A DNA stretch of 64,000 nucleotides from Streptomyces diacarni (GCF_003323715.1 NZ_QOIN01000049.1:45003-109002), one strand, 5' to 3'; positions 8,565 through 17,406 are shown, counted from the stretch's first letter. Notes: generated by a model not told the origin, from the letters alone. Numbers and translations are program-made.

Positions 8565-8709
8565 CTGAGGAGCCCCTGAAAAACCCCGAAGTTCTCCCCG
8601 CCGAGCCCCGAAGGGGCGCGGGGAACGGCGCGCCAAGCCACCAACAACCCGCAGACCGCACGCTTCGAACAGGGGCACCCTCTTACCGGAGCAAGAGCCG
8701 CAGGAAGAA

Positions 8710-9753
8710 CTAGCCGCACCCGCAGGAGCGGCGGATCACCAGCCCGGACGGGAACTGCCGCATCCGCCCCTTCCCGCCGGGAACCCCCGCGGCGCGCGTG
8801 CCCGGAATCCGCACCGAGTCGTCCAGCACCAGATCCACCGCGGCGCTCGCCATCGCCTTGCGGTCCGAGCCGACCGTGGTCAGCGGCGGATCCGTCAGGG
8901 CCGCCTCCTTCACGTCGTCGAACCCGGTGACCGCCAGCTGTCCCGGCACGTCGATGTCCAGCTCGCGTGCGGCCCGCAGCACGCCGATGGCCTGGTCGTC
9001 CGTGGCGCAGAACAGCGCGGTGGGACGGTCGGGGCGCCTGAGCAGGTCGAGCGCGAGGCGGTAGGTGTCGTACCGGTTGTAGGGCGCCTGGTAGAGGCGG
9101 CCCTCGACGGACTTGCCCGCCTCCCGCATGGCCCGCTCCCAGCCGACGATGTGGTCGGTGACCGGGTCGCCGTGCTTGGGCGTCTCCTCCACCCCGCCGA
9201 GGCAGGCCACGTGTTCGTGGCCGTGTTCGAGCAGGTGGCGGGTGGCCAGTTGGGCGCCGCCCACGTCGTCGAGGACGACGGCCACGTCGTCGATGGCCTC
9301 GGGCCGCCGGTGCATCAACACGACGCGCGCGTCCCACGCGTCGATCTCCGCCGCGGCGTGCTCGCTGGGGCCGGCGCTGATGAGGATGAGGCCGGAGACC
9401 CGCATGCCGAGGAAGGCGCGCAGATAGTGGACCTCGCGCTCGTCGAGGTAGTCGGAGTTGCCGACCAGGACCATCTTCCCGCGCTCGGCAGCGGCACGTT
9501 CGACGGCGTGCGACATCTCCGCGAAGAAGGGCTGGCGGGCGTCCGGGACGACCAGCCCTATCAGGTCCGTACGGCGGGACGCCATCGCCTGCGCCACGCG
9601 GTCGGGCCGGTACCCCAGCTCCTTGATCGCGGCGAGCACCCGCTCCCGCGTGGCCGGGGCGACCGGCCGGGGACCGTTGTTGATCACATAGCTGACGACG
9701 GCCGTCGAGGTTCCCGCCACTCTCGCCACGTCGTCACGCGTCACCTTGGCCAC
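8710..9753 (-). CDS. LacI-family transcriptional regulator
   Basis: 347 residues with the GTG start VAKVTRDDVARVAG. An ATG 36 bases upstream is also possible. The N-terminal LacI helix-turn-helix reads VTRDDVARVAGTSTAVVSYV and is followed by a hinge helix, ATRERVLAAIKELGYRPD. A periplasmic-binding-protein-like effector domain contains LIGLVVPDARQPFFAEM and TALFCATDDQAIGVLRAA. The C-terminus RRSCGCG, with Ser-Cys-Gly-Cys, is typical of a Streptomyces subfamily. No sugar operon is adjacent, so the ligand is unknown. The protease gene starts about 145 bases downstream on the same strand. Confidence 0.9.
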   Translation of the reverse strand: MAKVTRDDVARVAGTSTAVVSYVINNGPRPVAPATRERVLAAIKELGYRPDRVAQAMASRRTDLIGLVVPDARQPFFAEMSHAVERAAAERGKMVLVGNSDYLDEREVHYLRAFLGMRVSGLILISAGPSEHAAAEIDAWDARVVLMHRRPEAIDDVAVVLDDVGGAQLATRHLLEHGHEHVACLGGVEETPKHGDPVTDHIVGWERAMREAGKSVEGRLYQAPYNRYDTYRLALDLLRRPDRPTALFCATDDQAIGVLRAARELDIDVPGQLAVTGFDDVKEAALTDPPLTTVGSDRKAMASAAVDLVLDDSVRIPGTRAAGVPGGKGRMRQFPSGLVIRRSCGCG

Positions 9754-9794
9754 GCCGCAGAGTCTACGCGGGTCCACCTGTCCGGCCACCGTCC

Positions 9795-9846
9795 TTTTCC
9801 CGCCGCCTGTCCCCGCCCCGCGGGGCGGGGACAGGCGGCGGGAAAA
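9795..9846. terminator. perfect 52-bp palindrome between glnR and the LacI gene
   Basis: Two perfectly complementary 26-base arms (9795-9820 and 9821-9846) start and end in TTTT/AAAA with a GC core. The palindrome follows the glnR stop on the minus strand and precedes the lacI-type gene, so it most likely terminates glnR transcription. With no unpaired loop bases it can also form a cruciform. Confidence 0.8.
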
Positions 9847-9935
9847 CGGCCCGGTGGAAGGGTCCGGGGTAAGGAGCCCGGTGGAGGGAGGCCTGGAGAA
9901 AAGGGCCTCTGGGAAGGGCTCTCAGCGGAAAGGGC

Positions 9936-10724
9936 TCAGGGCTGCTCGCCGCGGCGGGCCGAGGAGGCGGCCTCACGCGTCACGCGCTCCGCCTCGTCCG
10001 CCACGGAGCCGGCCGGCTTCTCCGCCTGCCCGCCCTTGCCCGCCTTGTCGGGCTTGTCCGGGGAGACGAAGCGGTAGCCGACGTTGCGGACGGTCCCGAT
10101 GAGGGCCTCGTGCTCGGGCCCCAGCTTGGCGCGGAGCCGCCGCACGTGCACGTCGACGGTGCGGGTACCGCCGAAGTAGTCGTAGCCCCACACCTCCTGC
10201 AACAGCTGGGCACGGGTGAAGACGCGTCCCGGATGCTGCGCGAGGAACTTCAGCAGCTCGAACTCCTTGAACGTGAGGTCCAGGACCCGCCCCTTGAGCT
10301 TGGCGCTGTAGGTGGCCTCGTCCACCGACAGGTCGCCGTTGCGGATCTCCATCGGGCTGTCGTCCGCGGTGGCCTGCTGCCGGCCCGTGGCCAGCCGCAG
10401 CCTGGCCTCCACCTCGGCGGGCCCCGCCGATTCCAGCAGGACGTCGTCGACGCCCCACTCGGCCGTGACGGCGGCGAGCCCGCCCTCCGTCACAATCAGC
10501 AGCAGCGGGCAGCCGGGGCCTGTCGAGCGCAGCAGCTGGCACAGGGACCGCACCTGCGGCAGGTCGCGGCGCCCGTCGACGAGGATCGCGTCGGCGGACG
10601 GCGCGTCCACCAGCGCGGGCCCCTCGGCGGGCGCGACCCGCACGTTGTGCAGGAGCAGCCCCAGCGCGGGCAGCACCTCACAGGACGGTTGGAGCGCGTT
10701 GGTGAGGAGAAGAAGGGAGCTCAT
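9936..10724 (-). CDS. glnR: nitrogen-metabolism response regulator GlnR
   Basis: This OmpR-type protein of 262 residues begins MSSLLLLTNALQPSCEVLPA, the typical GlnR start, with GGAGGAGG upstream. The receiver-like domain (about 1-115) keeps an Asp in DAILVDGRRDLPQVRS but is atypical, as in known GlnR, which works without a partner kinase. The winged helix contains LTFKEFELLKFLAQHPGRVF, WGYDYFGGTRTVDVHVRRLR and TVRNVGYRFV. The C-terminal tail is charged and variable. GlnR activates and represses nitrogen assimilation genes (glnA, amtB, nirB) in actinomycetes. The gene is divergent from the hydrolase gene and followed by a strong palindrome. Confidence 0.95.
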   Translation of the reverse strand: MSSLLLLTNALQPSCEVLPALGLLLHNVRVAPAEGPALVDAPSADAILVDGRRDLPQVRSLCQLLRSTGPGCPLLLIVTEGGLAAVTAEWGVDDVLLESAGPAEVEARLRLATGRQQATADDSPMEIRNGDLSVDEATYSAKLKGRVLDLTFKEFELLKFLAQHPGRVFTRAQLLQEVWGYDYFGGTRTVDVHVRRLRAKLGPEHEALIGTVRNVGYRFVSPDKPDKAGKGGQAEKPAGSVADEAERVTREAASSARRGEQP

Positions 10725-11131
10725 GCGCGCCCGCCCTCCTCCGGCGAGCCGGCCCTGCGGGGGGAGGGGTGCGGGGGAGAGAAGAGGTGGGGTGGGTCCC
10801 AGCGCGGATGGTGTGCTTTCGAACGGCCTCGGTCCCGGTCTCGGTTCTGCACGGTTCGCTTGCCCATGACGTCGAGTTCCCTCCTGGCGCCCGGTACACC
10901 GGACGCCACCCGGGCTGCTGTGCCCGGGGGAATGTGTCGGCACTGCTTCGTACGGCACTGCCCGAGGGCTGGACCGCGGCCTGACCACGGCCCCGGCCCC
11001 CAGAAAGCACAAAAGGACCCGGGGGCGACGCTGCCCGAGTCCTGCTTGCCCAGCACAATACCCGCATGAAGGACGGAGCGGCATGTGACATCTCTCGCCC
11101 TCCCCGGCAACACCTCACGGAGAGTAGCCCC
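10725..11131. other. divergent intergenic region glnR / hydrolase
   Basis: About 400 bases with no convincing gene. It must hold the glnR promoter (minus strand, GGAGGAGG at its edge) and the promoter of the plus-strand hydrolase gene. An imperfect hairpin spans 11005-11047 (arms AAGCA/TGCTT, AGGAC/GTCCT, CGGG/CCCG), just before the hydrolase leader. Confidence 0.6.
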
Positions 11132-12187
11132 ATGGGACCGATGTGCACGGAGTTGCGCGCGGCGGACGGCGTCCGGATCGAAGCCGCGTACACCCCGTAC
11201 GCCGCCCCCCGCCCCGGCGAGGACTCCGGGACAGCGGCGCGCCCGGCGGACGGCGAGGCGGGGCCCGGCGCGCTCGTGCTCGCGCACGGCTTCACCGGCG
11301 CCCTCGACAAGCCCGCGCTGCGCCGCGCGGCCACGGCCTTCTCCCGGCACGCCGCGGTGGTCACCTTCTCCTTCCGCGGCCACGGACGCTCCGGCGGACA
11401 CTCGACGGTCGGCGACCGCGAGGTACTGGACCTGGCCGCCGCCGTCGCCTGGGCACGCTCCCTCGGGCACCGCCGGGTGGCCACGATCGGCTTCTCGATG
11501 GGCGGCTCGGTCGTCCTGCGCCACGGCGCCCTCTACCGGCCCGGCGCCCCCGACGGCTACACACCGTCAACCCCTGATCCCGTGAAGCACAGGGGGCGCA
11601 CGGTCGCGCGCGAGAGCGACGGCAGCGGGCGGGGCGACGGCGGAGAGGCGGAGCCCGCCGACGCGCACGCCGACGCGGTGGTCGCCGTGAGCGCCCCCGC
11701 CCGCTGGTACTACCGGGGCACAGCCCCCATGCGGCGGCTCCACTGGGCGATCCAGCACCCGCTCGGCCGCCTCGTCGCCCGCTACGGGCTCCGCACCCGC
11801 GTCCACCACCGCGACTGGAACCCCGTGCCGCTCTCGCCCGTGGCCGCCGCCGAGCTGATCGCGCCCGTCCCCCTGCTCCTCGTCCACGGCGACCAGGACC
11901 CCTACTTCCCCCTCGACCACCCGCTCTCCCTCGCCGAGGCCGCGGACCCGGAGGCGTGTGAGCTGTGGATCGAGGCGGGGTTCGGACACGCCGAGAACTC
12001 CGCGGAGCCCGCGCTGCTGCACCGTATCGGCGCCTGGACGGCCACCCGGATACACGCGGCCGCCGCCAGGCCCCATCATGGGAGCCGCGAGAGCGCGGCA
12101 GGCACACGGCGCACCCAGGGCACCGGGAGACCCCCGGAGCCCGGCGCCACCGGCGGCGCGGACCGCACCGAGGGTACGGACGGCTGA
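11132..12187 (+). CDS. alpha/beta hydrolase
   Basis: 351 residues, starting MGPMCTELRA after GGAGAG. The oxyanion motif is LAHGFTGALDKP, the nucleophile elbow is IGFSMGGSVV, the acid is in LLVHGDQDPYFPLDH and the histidine in AGFGHAENS, giving a complete serine-hydrolase triad. Between the elbow and AVVAVSAPARWYYRG lies a charged, low-complexity insert of about 40 residues, and a further Gly/Arg/Thr-rich tail follows the domain. Both look disordered. The substrate is unknown. It is followed 12 bases later by the MoaD-like gene and then a membrane protein with a 4-base overlap, so the three form an operon. Confidence 0.85.
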   Translation: MGPMCTELRAADGVRIEAAYTPYAAPRPGEDSGTAARPADGEAGPGALVLAHGFTGALDKPALRRAATAFSRHAAVVTFSFRGHGRSGGHSTVGDREVLDLAAAVAWARSLGHRRVATIGFSMGGSVVLRHGALYRPGAPDGYTPSTPDPVKHRGRTVARESDGSGRGDGGEAEPADAHADAVVAVSAPARWYYRGTAPMRRLHWAIQHPLGRLVARYGLRTRVHHRDWNPVPLSPVAAAELIAPVPLLLVHGDQDPYFPLDHPLSLAEAADPEACELWIEAGFGHAENSAEPALLHRIGAWTATRIHAAAARPHHGSRESAAGTRRTQGTGRPPEPGATGGADRTEGTDG

Positions 12188-12199
12188 GAGGGACCCACC

Positions 12200-12466
12200 A
12201 TGGCCAGCGGCACGATCCGCTACTGGGCGGCGGCGAAGGCCGCGGCAGGCACGGCTGAGGAGCCGTACGAGGCCGGCACGCTCGCCGACGCGCTGCGGCG
12301 CGCCCGCGAGCTCCACGCGGAGCGGCCCGATTTCGCGCGCGTACTGCTGCGCTGCTCCTTCCTGGTCGACGGCGGCGCCGTGGGCGCCCGCGCCCACGAG
12401 ACGGTCGGCCTGAGTGAGGGCGGCACGGTCGAGGTGCTCCCCCCGTTCGCGGGAGGCGCCCGATGA
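12200..12466 (+). CDS. MoaD/ThiS-family sulfur carrier-like protein
   Basis: 88 residues with a beta-grasp fold pattern: IRYWAAAKAAAGTAEE, ADALRRARELH, CSFLVDGGAVG, VEVLPPFAGG. MoaD and ThiS proteins carry sulfur as a thiocarboxylate on a C-terminal Gly-Gly. Here the diglycine is followed by Ala-Arg (PPFAGGAR), so the terminus is not the canonical one unless it is trimmed. The stop overlaps the next start (ATGA). A molybdopterin role is possible but no other moa gene is nearby. Confidence 0.85.
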   Translation: MASGTIRYWAAAKAAAGTAEEPYEAGTLADALRRARELHAERPDFARVLLRCSFLVDGGAVGARAHETVGLSEGGTVEVLPPFAGGAR

Positions 12467-14349
12467 GCGAGGACCGGACCCCGTACGGCGAGCCGCCCGA
12501 CGCACCGGCGCCCCACCCCGAGGCCGCCCAGCCGCTGCCACCGCAACAGCAGTACGCGTACCCGGAGCAGCCGCAGCCCCAACAGCCGCAGCAGCCGTGG
12601 CAGGGCGCCTGGCACCAGCAGCCCGGACAGCAGCAGCCTGAGCAGGGGCGGCACGCTCAGCAGTACGACCCGTACCCGCAGGACGACCCGTACCCGCAGT
12701 ACGGCCCGTCCCGGCAGTACGACCCGTCATACGGCCCTCAGCAGCACCAGCAGCGGTACGAGCAGCACGAGCAGCACTGGCAACAGGGCCGGGCCGAACA
12801 GCCGTGGCAGTCGGAGCAGCCGTGGCAGCAGCCGATGCCGCCGCAGGACACGTATCCGGCGTACGGCGGTGATCCGCGCGCCCACGGCGCCTGGGGCTCC
12901 CCTTACGGGACCCCGCAGGCCTGGGCGCAGCAGTCGTTCGAGCCGACGTACGAGGTGACCCGGATCACCGAGCCCGAGCCGCTCCCCGACGAGACGCCAC
13001 CGCCCGCGCAGCCGCTGCCCCGCGGCGCGGACGCCACCTTCCAGCTGCCCCGCATCGTCGACGGGCCGGACTCCCGGCCTCCCGCGCCCGACGGCTCGCC
13101 TCCGCAGGCACCGGGCCAGGCCGTGGCGCGCCGCCAGGCCGGGCCCGCGGCCGCCTCGGCCGGCGCCCCCGGCCCCCTCCCGGACGCGAATCCGCCCGCG
13201 CCTGGGGCCCAGGACCCGACGGGGCAGGGCGCGCACCAGCCGCTTCCCGATCCGTACGCGGGCCGACAGTCCGCCCCCGCTCTCTCCGCCACCGGCGCCG
13301 CGGGACCTCTTCCACCGGAGCACCACGACCCGTCACAGCCGATGCCCCCACCGCAGCCCGCCGCAGCGCAGCCCCAGCCGTACGCGCAGCCCCAGCCACA
13401 GCCGCACGCCCAACAGCAGCCCTACGCCCAGCCGCAACCGCAGCCGTTCGGCCGGCCGCCGCACGGGCAGCCGGGGTGGCCTCCCCCGCAGGCGGAGCAG
13501 GACCGCACCGGGCAGGCGCGGTCCGCCGAGGCCGCCGCAGGCGCCGCGGACCCGGCGCGGGGCCCGCGCGGGGCGCGGCCGCGTACCGGGTCGCCGATCA
13601 TCGCGCCGGGCTTCCGTCCCGCGGCGGTCACCACGGTGCTGGCGGCGCTGCTGGCGGCCGCGGCACCGCTGGGGCACGGTGCGCTGGCCGGCGCCGTGGT
13701 GCTGCTCCAGGCGGTGACGGCCGCGGGCTGGTACCGGCTCAACGGAATGTGGCCCGCCCGGCAGGGCATCGCGCTCGCGTTCGTGGCGGGGCTGACCGCC
13801 GACGTCGGGCTGCTGGTCACCGACGGTCTGGGACGCCACCCGGACGGCGGCTCGGGGAACGCGCCCGCGGTGCTGCTCGCGGCCGCCGGGGTGTGGTGTC
13901 TGCTCTCCCTCGTGCTGCAGTTGCGCAACAACTCCAGCCCGGACGAACGTCTGTACGCGGTCACCATGGGGTTCGCCGCGACAGGGCTGACGGTGCTGGC
14001 CGCCGGGTTGATCCCCACAGAGCCGGAGGCGGTCACGGTGGGCGCCGCCGCCGTCGCGGGAGCCGCGCTGCTGCGCGCCGTACCGCTGCCGTGGCCCGCC
14101 TCCGTCCTCCTCGCGTCGGCCGCCGCCGCAGGTGTGGCGGCGGCACTTTCCACACTGTCCCAGCTGGACGGCGTGGAACCGGTCACAGCCGCGCTGCTCG
14201 GCCTGGGCGCGGGCGTGTGCGCGCTGGTGGGGCTGCGGGTGGCCAGTTACGACTGGCCGTCCCGCTTCGTCCACATGACAGCGGGCGTGGCGCTGCCCCT
14301 CACGCTGGCCACCCCCGCCCTGTACCTGCTGGGCCGCACGCTGCTGTGA
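12463..14349 (+). CDS. large membrane protein with Gln/Pro/Tyr-rich cytoplasmic half
   Basis: 628 residues in two parts. The first 370 or so are low-complexity, dominated by Gln, Pro and Tyr with repeats such as YDPYPQDDPYPQYG and QPQPYAQPQPQPH, and are expected to be disordered and cytoplasmic. The last 250 or so residues form eight or more hydrophobic helices from TTVLAALLAAAAPLGHGALA to LTLATPALYLLGRTLL. It does not match a transporter or enzyme family recognised here. It starts within the MoaD-like stop (ATGA), so the two are co-translated. Confidence 0.8.
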   Translation: MSEDRTPYGEPPDAPAPHPEAAQPLPPQQQYAYPEQPQPQQPQQPWQGAWHQQPGQQQPEQGRHAQQYDPYPQDDPYPQYGPSRQYDPSYGPQQHQQRYEQHEQHWQQGRAEQPWQSEQPWQQPMPPQDTYPAYGGDPRAHGAWGSPYGTPQAWAQQSFEPTYEVTRITEPEPLPDETPPPAQPLPRGADATFQLPRIVDGPDSRPPAPDGSPPQAPGQAVARRQAGPAAASAGAPGPLPDANPPAPGAQDPTGQGAHQPLPDPYAGRQSAPALSATGAAGPLPPEHHDPSQPMPPPQPAAAQPQPYAQPQPQPHAQQQPYAQPQPQPFGRPPHGQPGWPPPQAEQDRTGQARSAEAAAGAADPARGPRGARPRTGSPIIAPGFRPAAVTTVLAALLAAAAPLGHGALAGAVVLLQAVTAAGWYRLNGMWPARQGIALAFVAGLTADVGLLVTDGLGRHPDGGSGNAPAVLLAAAGVWCLLSLVLQLRNNSSPDERLYAVTMGFAATGLTVLAAGLIPTEPEAVTVGAAAVAGAALLRAVPLPWPASVLLASAAAAGVAAALSTLSQLDGVEPVTAALLGLGAGVCALVGLRVASYDWPSRFVHMTAGVALPLTLATPALYLLGRTLL

Positions 14350-14467
14350 GCCGGGCCCCGCAGCGCCGGTCACACCCCGGAACCTCCCGTTCACCACTCC
14401 GCGGACAGCGGGGGCGGCGGGTTACGCTCGCGCGTAGCCAGCCGACTCATGGGGGATACGGAACGCA

Positions 14468-15184
14468 ATGCGCGCACTACGCATAGGGCTTGTGATCCTG
14501 GTGGTACTCGCCGGGCTCTTCGTGGCCGCCGACCGGATCGCGGTCAACCTCGCCGAGGACGAGGTGGCCAAGAAACTCAAGGGCGAGCTGGGCTCCGCCT
14601 CCTCCGGCGACCCCGAGGTCTCCATCGAGGGGTTCCCCTTCCTCACCCAGGTCGCCGCCAAGGAACTGGACAAGGTGACGGCCCAGGTGAAGGGCGTCAC
14701 CGCGAAGGCGGGCGGGCGCGAGGTGCGGCTGAGCGAGGTCTCCATGGAGGCCACCGACGTCGCGTTGTCCGACAACTTCAGCTCGGCCGTCGCCGACCAC
14801 GCCACCGGCACCGTCCACCTCTCCTACAAGGACCTGTCCAACGCGGCGGACGAGGGTGTACGCGTCAGCTACGGCGGCAAGAGCAAGTCCGGCAAGGACC
14901 AGGTCAAGGTCAGCGCGAGTGTGACCGTTCCGCTGATCGGCAAGACCATCGAGCGCAGCGTCTACAGCACCGTCAGTGTGACCGGCGGCAAGACGGTGCG
15001 GTTGCACGCGGACGAGGTGCCGGGCTCCAAGATCCCCGGTATCGAGAAGACGATCCGCGAGAAGATCGACTTCGACCGGACGATAGACAAGCTCCCCGAG
15101 GGGCTGAAGCTCGAGAAGGTCGACGCCGACAAGGACGGGGTGAACCTCTCCATGGAGGGCACCGGCGTACACCTGGCCGGCTGA
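14468..15184 (+). CDS. DUF2993 / LmeA-family phospholipid-binding protein
   Basis: 238 residues starting MRALRIGLVILVVLAGLFVAADRIA, an N-terminal membrane anchor or signal. The rest is a beta-rich domain with VSIEGFPFLTQVAAKELDKV, the DUF2993 hallmark, and a C-terminal NLSMEGTGVHLAG. In mycobacteria the related LmeA binds phosphoinositides and supports mannolipid synthesis in the periplasm. The substrate here is unknown. The gene follows the large membrane protein by about 120 bases on the same strand. Confidence 0.85.
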   Translation: MRALRIGLVILVVLAGLFVAADRIAVNLAEDEVAKKLKGELGSASSGDPEVSIEGFPFLTQVAAKELDKVTAQVKGVTAKAGGREVRLSEVSMEATDVALSDNFSSAVADHATGTVHLSYKDLSNAADEGVRVSYGGKSKSGKDQVKVSASVTVPLIGKTIERSVYSTVSVTGGKTVRLHADEVPGSKIPGIEKTIREKIDFDRTIDKLPEGLKLEKVDADKDGVNLSMEGTGVHLAG

Positions 15185-15423
15185 CCGGCCGGCCACCCGC
15201 GCAGGCACGGTCCCGCACGGGAGCGCACGGCACCGCACGGCACCGCAGGTCCCGGAATGCGAGACACGCGGGTCCGCACAGTAGATGTTTCCGGCCACCG
15301 CACGGCCTCCGCACGGCCGCGCGGCGCCCTGCGGAACACCCGGCGTCCCGTATCGCGGACACAACCGTCTCAGAGTACGGATCAGCGGTGACACGGGCCC
15401 TCCGTCGTCCTTACGATCGAGCC

Positions 15424-15507
15424 ATGAAGCGACAGGCGGACCTCACGAAGCGCCGGGCAGTGGACCTGTGCCGCATCGCCGCCATGCTCTGTCGCGGCTC
15501 CCGCTGA
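15424..15507 (+). CDS. Cys-containing leader peptide upstream of the rhodanese gene
   Basis: A 27-residue ORF, MKRQADLTKRRAVDLCRIAA followed by MLCRGSR. It matches a short actinobacterial leader-peptide type found before sulfur-assimilation genes and has two Cys codons (TGC, TGT) near its end. Such peptides are thought to couple cysteine supply to downstream expression by attenuation. It lies about 290 bases before the thiosulfate sulfurtransferase gene. No clear terminator/antiterminator pair is visible in the GC-rich spacer, so the mechanism is inferred. Confidence 0.75.
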   Translation: MKRQADLTKRRAVDLCRIAAMLCRGSR

Positions 15508-15796
15508 CCCGCCGGCCGTCCGCTCCCCGCCGACGCCGCGCACCGCAGCGCACCAGGCGCCCCCCGCGCACGCCCGCCTCCCCCGGCAGCAGAGCTCCCC
15601 TCGGCACCTCCCGCCTCCCCGCGGACGCCGTACCCGGCACCCTGCTCCGGCACCGGCACCGGCACCGCTCCCTCCCCCCGGCAGCCCACGGCCCCCGCCG
15701 CTCCCGCCGCGGACGGGAAAGGAACCGCGCGCCCCGCGCCCACGTACGCCCCACTCGCCCTCCGCCGCACCCCACCCACCCAAGAGGAGAGACAGC
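15508..15796 (+). other. long leader between the Cys peptide and the rhodanese gene
   Basis: 289 bases of very C-rich sequence with a short GGCACC repeat near 15646-15668 and no gene. AGAGGAGAG just before 15797 serves as the ribosome site of the next gene. The C-rich, G-poor RNA could keep the leader unstructured or act as a Rho-loading (rut-like) region. This is inference. Confidence 0.4.
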
Positions 15797-16639
15797 ATGA
15801 GCCGCAGCGACGTACTGGTCGACGCCGAGTGGGTCGAGGCCCACATCGACGACCCGAAGGTGGTCCTCGTCGAGGTGGACGAGGACACCTCGGCCTACGA
15901 CAAGAACCACATCAAGAACGCCGTCCGCATCGACTGGAAGCAGGACCTCCAGGACCCGGTCCGCCGCGACTTCGTCGACCAGGAGGGCTTCGAGAAGCTC
16001 CTGTCCGCCAAGGGCATCGCGAACGACGACACCGTCGTCCTCTACGGCGGCAACAACAACTGGTTCGCCGCCTACGCCTACTGGTACTTCAAGCTCTACG
16101 GCCACGGGGACGTCAAGCTCCTGGACGGCGGCCGCAAGAAGTGGGAGCTGGACTCCCGCGACCTGGTCGACGGCTCCGACGTACCCGAGCGCCCGGCCAC
16201 CGACTACCAGGCCAAGCCGCAGGACACCTCCATCCGCGCCTTCCGCGACGAGGTCGTCGACGCCATCGGCACCAAGAACCTGGTCGACGTGCGCTCCCCC
16301 GACGAGTTCAGCGGCAAGCTGCTGGCCCCCGCCCACCTGCCGCAGGAGCAGTCGCAGCGCGCAGGACACGTGCCCAGCGCGCGCAACATCCCCTGGTCGA
16401 AGTCGGCCAACGACGACGGCACCTTCAAGTCCGACGACGAGCTCACCGAGCTCTACCAGGGCGAGGGCGTCGACCTGGGCACGGACACCATCGCCTACTG
16501 CCGCATCGGCGAGCGCTCCGCCCACACCTGGTTCGTGCTGCACGAGCTGCTGGGCCAGGAGAACGTCAAGAACTACGACGGCTCCTGGACCGAGTACGGC
16601 TCCCTCGTCGGCGTGCCCGTCGAGCTGGGCTCGAACTGA
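15797..16639 (+). CDS. thiosulfate sulfurtransferase (rhodanese)
   Basis: 280 residues in two rhodanese domains, the usual length. The N-terminal domain (VLVDAEWVEAHIDDPKVVLV) is inactive. The C-terminal domain carries VDVRSPDEFSGK and the catalytic loop AYCRIGERSAHT, with Cys at about residue 235. It transfers sulfane sulfur from thiosulfate to cyanide or thiols and is the enzyme often named CysA or SseA in actinomycetes. The preceding Cys leader peptide suggests control by cysteine status. The DUF1416 gene follows after about 40 bases, and a DsrE protein gene lies further on. Confidence 0.93.
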   Translation: MSRSDVLVDAEWVEAHIDDPKVVLVEVDEDTSAYDKNHIKNAVRIDWKQDLQDPVRRDFVDQEGFEKLLSAKGIANDDTVVLYGGNNNWFAAYAYWYFKLYGHGDVKLLDGGRKKWELDSRDLVDGSDVPERPATDYQAKPQDTSIRAFRDEVVDAIGTKNLVDVRSPDEFSGKLLAPAHLPQEQSQRAGHVPSARNIPWSKSANDDGTFKSDDELTELYQGEGVDLGTDTIAYCRIGERSAHTWFVLHELLGQENVKNYDGSWTEYGSLVGVPVELGSN

Positions 16640-16678
16640 CCCCCGCCCTTCCGCGAACCACTCCAGGGAGAACCCACC

Positions 16679-16966
16679 ATGTGCGGAGCACAGGCAGGCG
16701 GCCCGGACGCCGCCAGCGCCAAGCCCGGCGAGACGACGATCCAGGGCAGCGTCACCCGTGACGGCGAACCCGTGACCGGGTACGTGCGGCTGCTCGACTC
16801 CACCGGGGAGTTCACCGCGGAGGTACCGACCTCCGCCACCGGCCAGTTTCGCTTCTACGCCGCCGAGGGCACGTGGACCGTCCGCGCCCTGGTACCCGGC
16901 GGCACGGCCGACCGCACCGTCATCGCCCAGACGGGCAACCTGTCCGAGGTCACCATCGCGGTGTGA
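16679..16966 (+). CDS. DUF1416 protein
   Basis: 95 residues starting MCGAQAGG and built as a small beta-sandwich (IQGSVTRDGEPVTGYVRLLD ... GQFRFYAAEGTWTVRALVPG), similar to a carboxypeptidase-regulatory or transthyretin-like fold. The conserved Cys at position 2 could accept sulfur. It follows the rhodanese gene directly in most actinomycetes, so a role in the same sulfur pathway is inferred. Its activity is unknown. Confidence 0.85.
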   Translation: MCGAQAGGPDAASAKPGETTIQGSVTRDGEPVTGYVRLLDSTGEFTAEVPTSATGQFRFYAAEGTWTVRALVPGGTADRTVIAQTGNLSEVTIAV

Positions 16967-17034
16967 CCTCCCCCGGTGGGCGCCCTCCGCTGCTGGGCGC
17001 CCACCGGCGGTGGGCCGCCCGTAGGCTGGCGGCC

Positions 17035-17406
17035 ATGGCAACCCGCAGCACGCTCGTCATCAAGGTCACCGCGGGGGCTGACGCCCCCGAGAGGTGTTCG
17101 CAGGCGTTCACCGTCGCCTCCGTGGCCGCGGCCAGCGGCACCCGGGTCAGCCTGTGGCTGACCGGCGAGTCCGCCTGGTTCGCCCTGCCGGGCCGCGCCG
17201 CCGAGTTCGACCTGCCGCACGCGGCTCCGCTGCCCGACCTCATGGACGCCGTCCTGGCGAGCGGGGGAGCAATCACCCTGTGCACCCAGTGCGCGGCCCG
17301 CAGGGGGATCGAGGAGAAGGACGTCGCCGAGGGCGTCCGCATCGCCGGCGCGCAGGTCTTCGTCAGCGAGATCATGCCGGAGGGCGTGCAGGCCCTCGTC
17401 TACTGA
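17035..17406 (+). CDS. DsrE-family protein
   Basis: 123 residues with a Rossmann-like DsrE fold: LVIKVTAGADAPERCSQAFT, GTRVSLWLTGESAWFAL, GGAITLCTQCAARRGI, AQVFVSEI. The CTQC pair after the fourth strand is positioned like the sulfur-relay Cys of DsrE/TusD proteins. With the rhodanese and DUF1416 genes it forms a likely sulfur-trafficking group. The start ATG at 17035 is preferred because the upstream extension is Pro/Arg-rich and overlaps the DUF1416 gene. Confidence 0.85.
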   Translation: MATRSTLVIKVTAGADAPERCSQAFTVASVAAASGTRVSLWLTGESAWFALPGRAAEFDLPHAAPLPDLMDAVLASGGAITLCTQCAARRGIEEKDVAEGVRIAGAQVFVSEIMPEGVQALVY

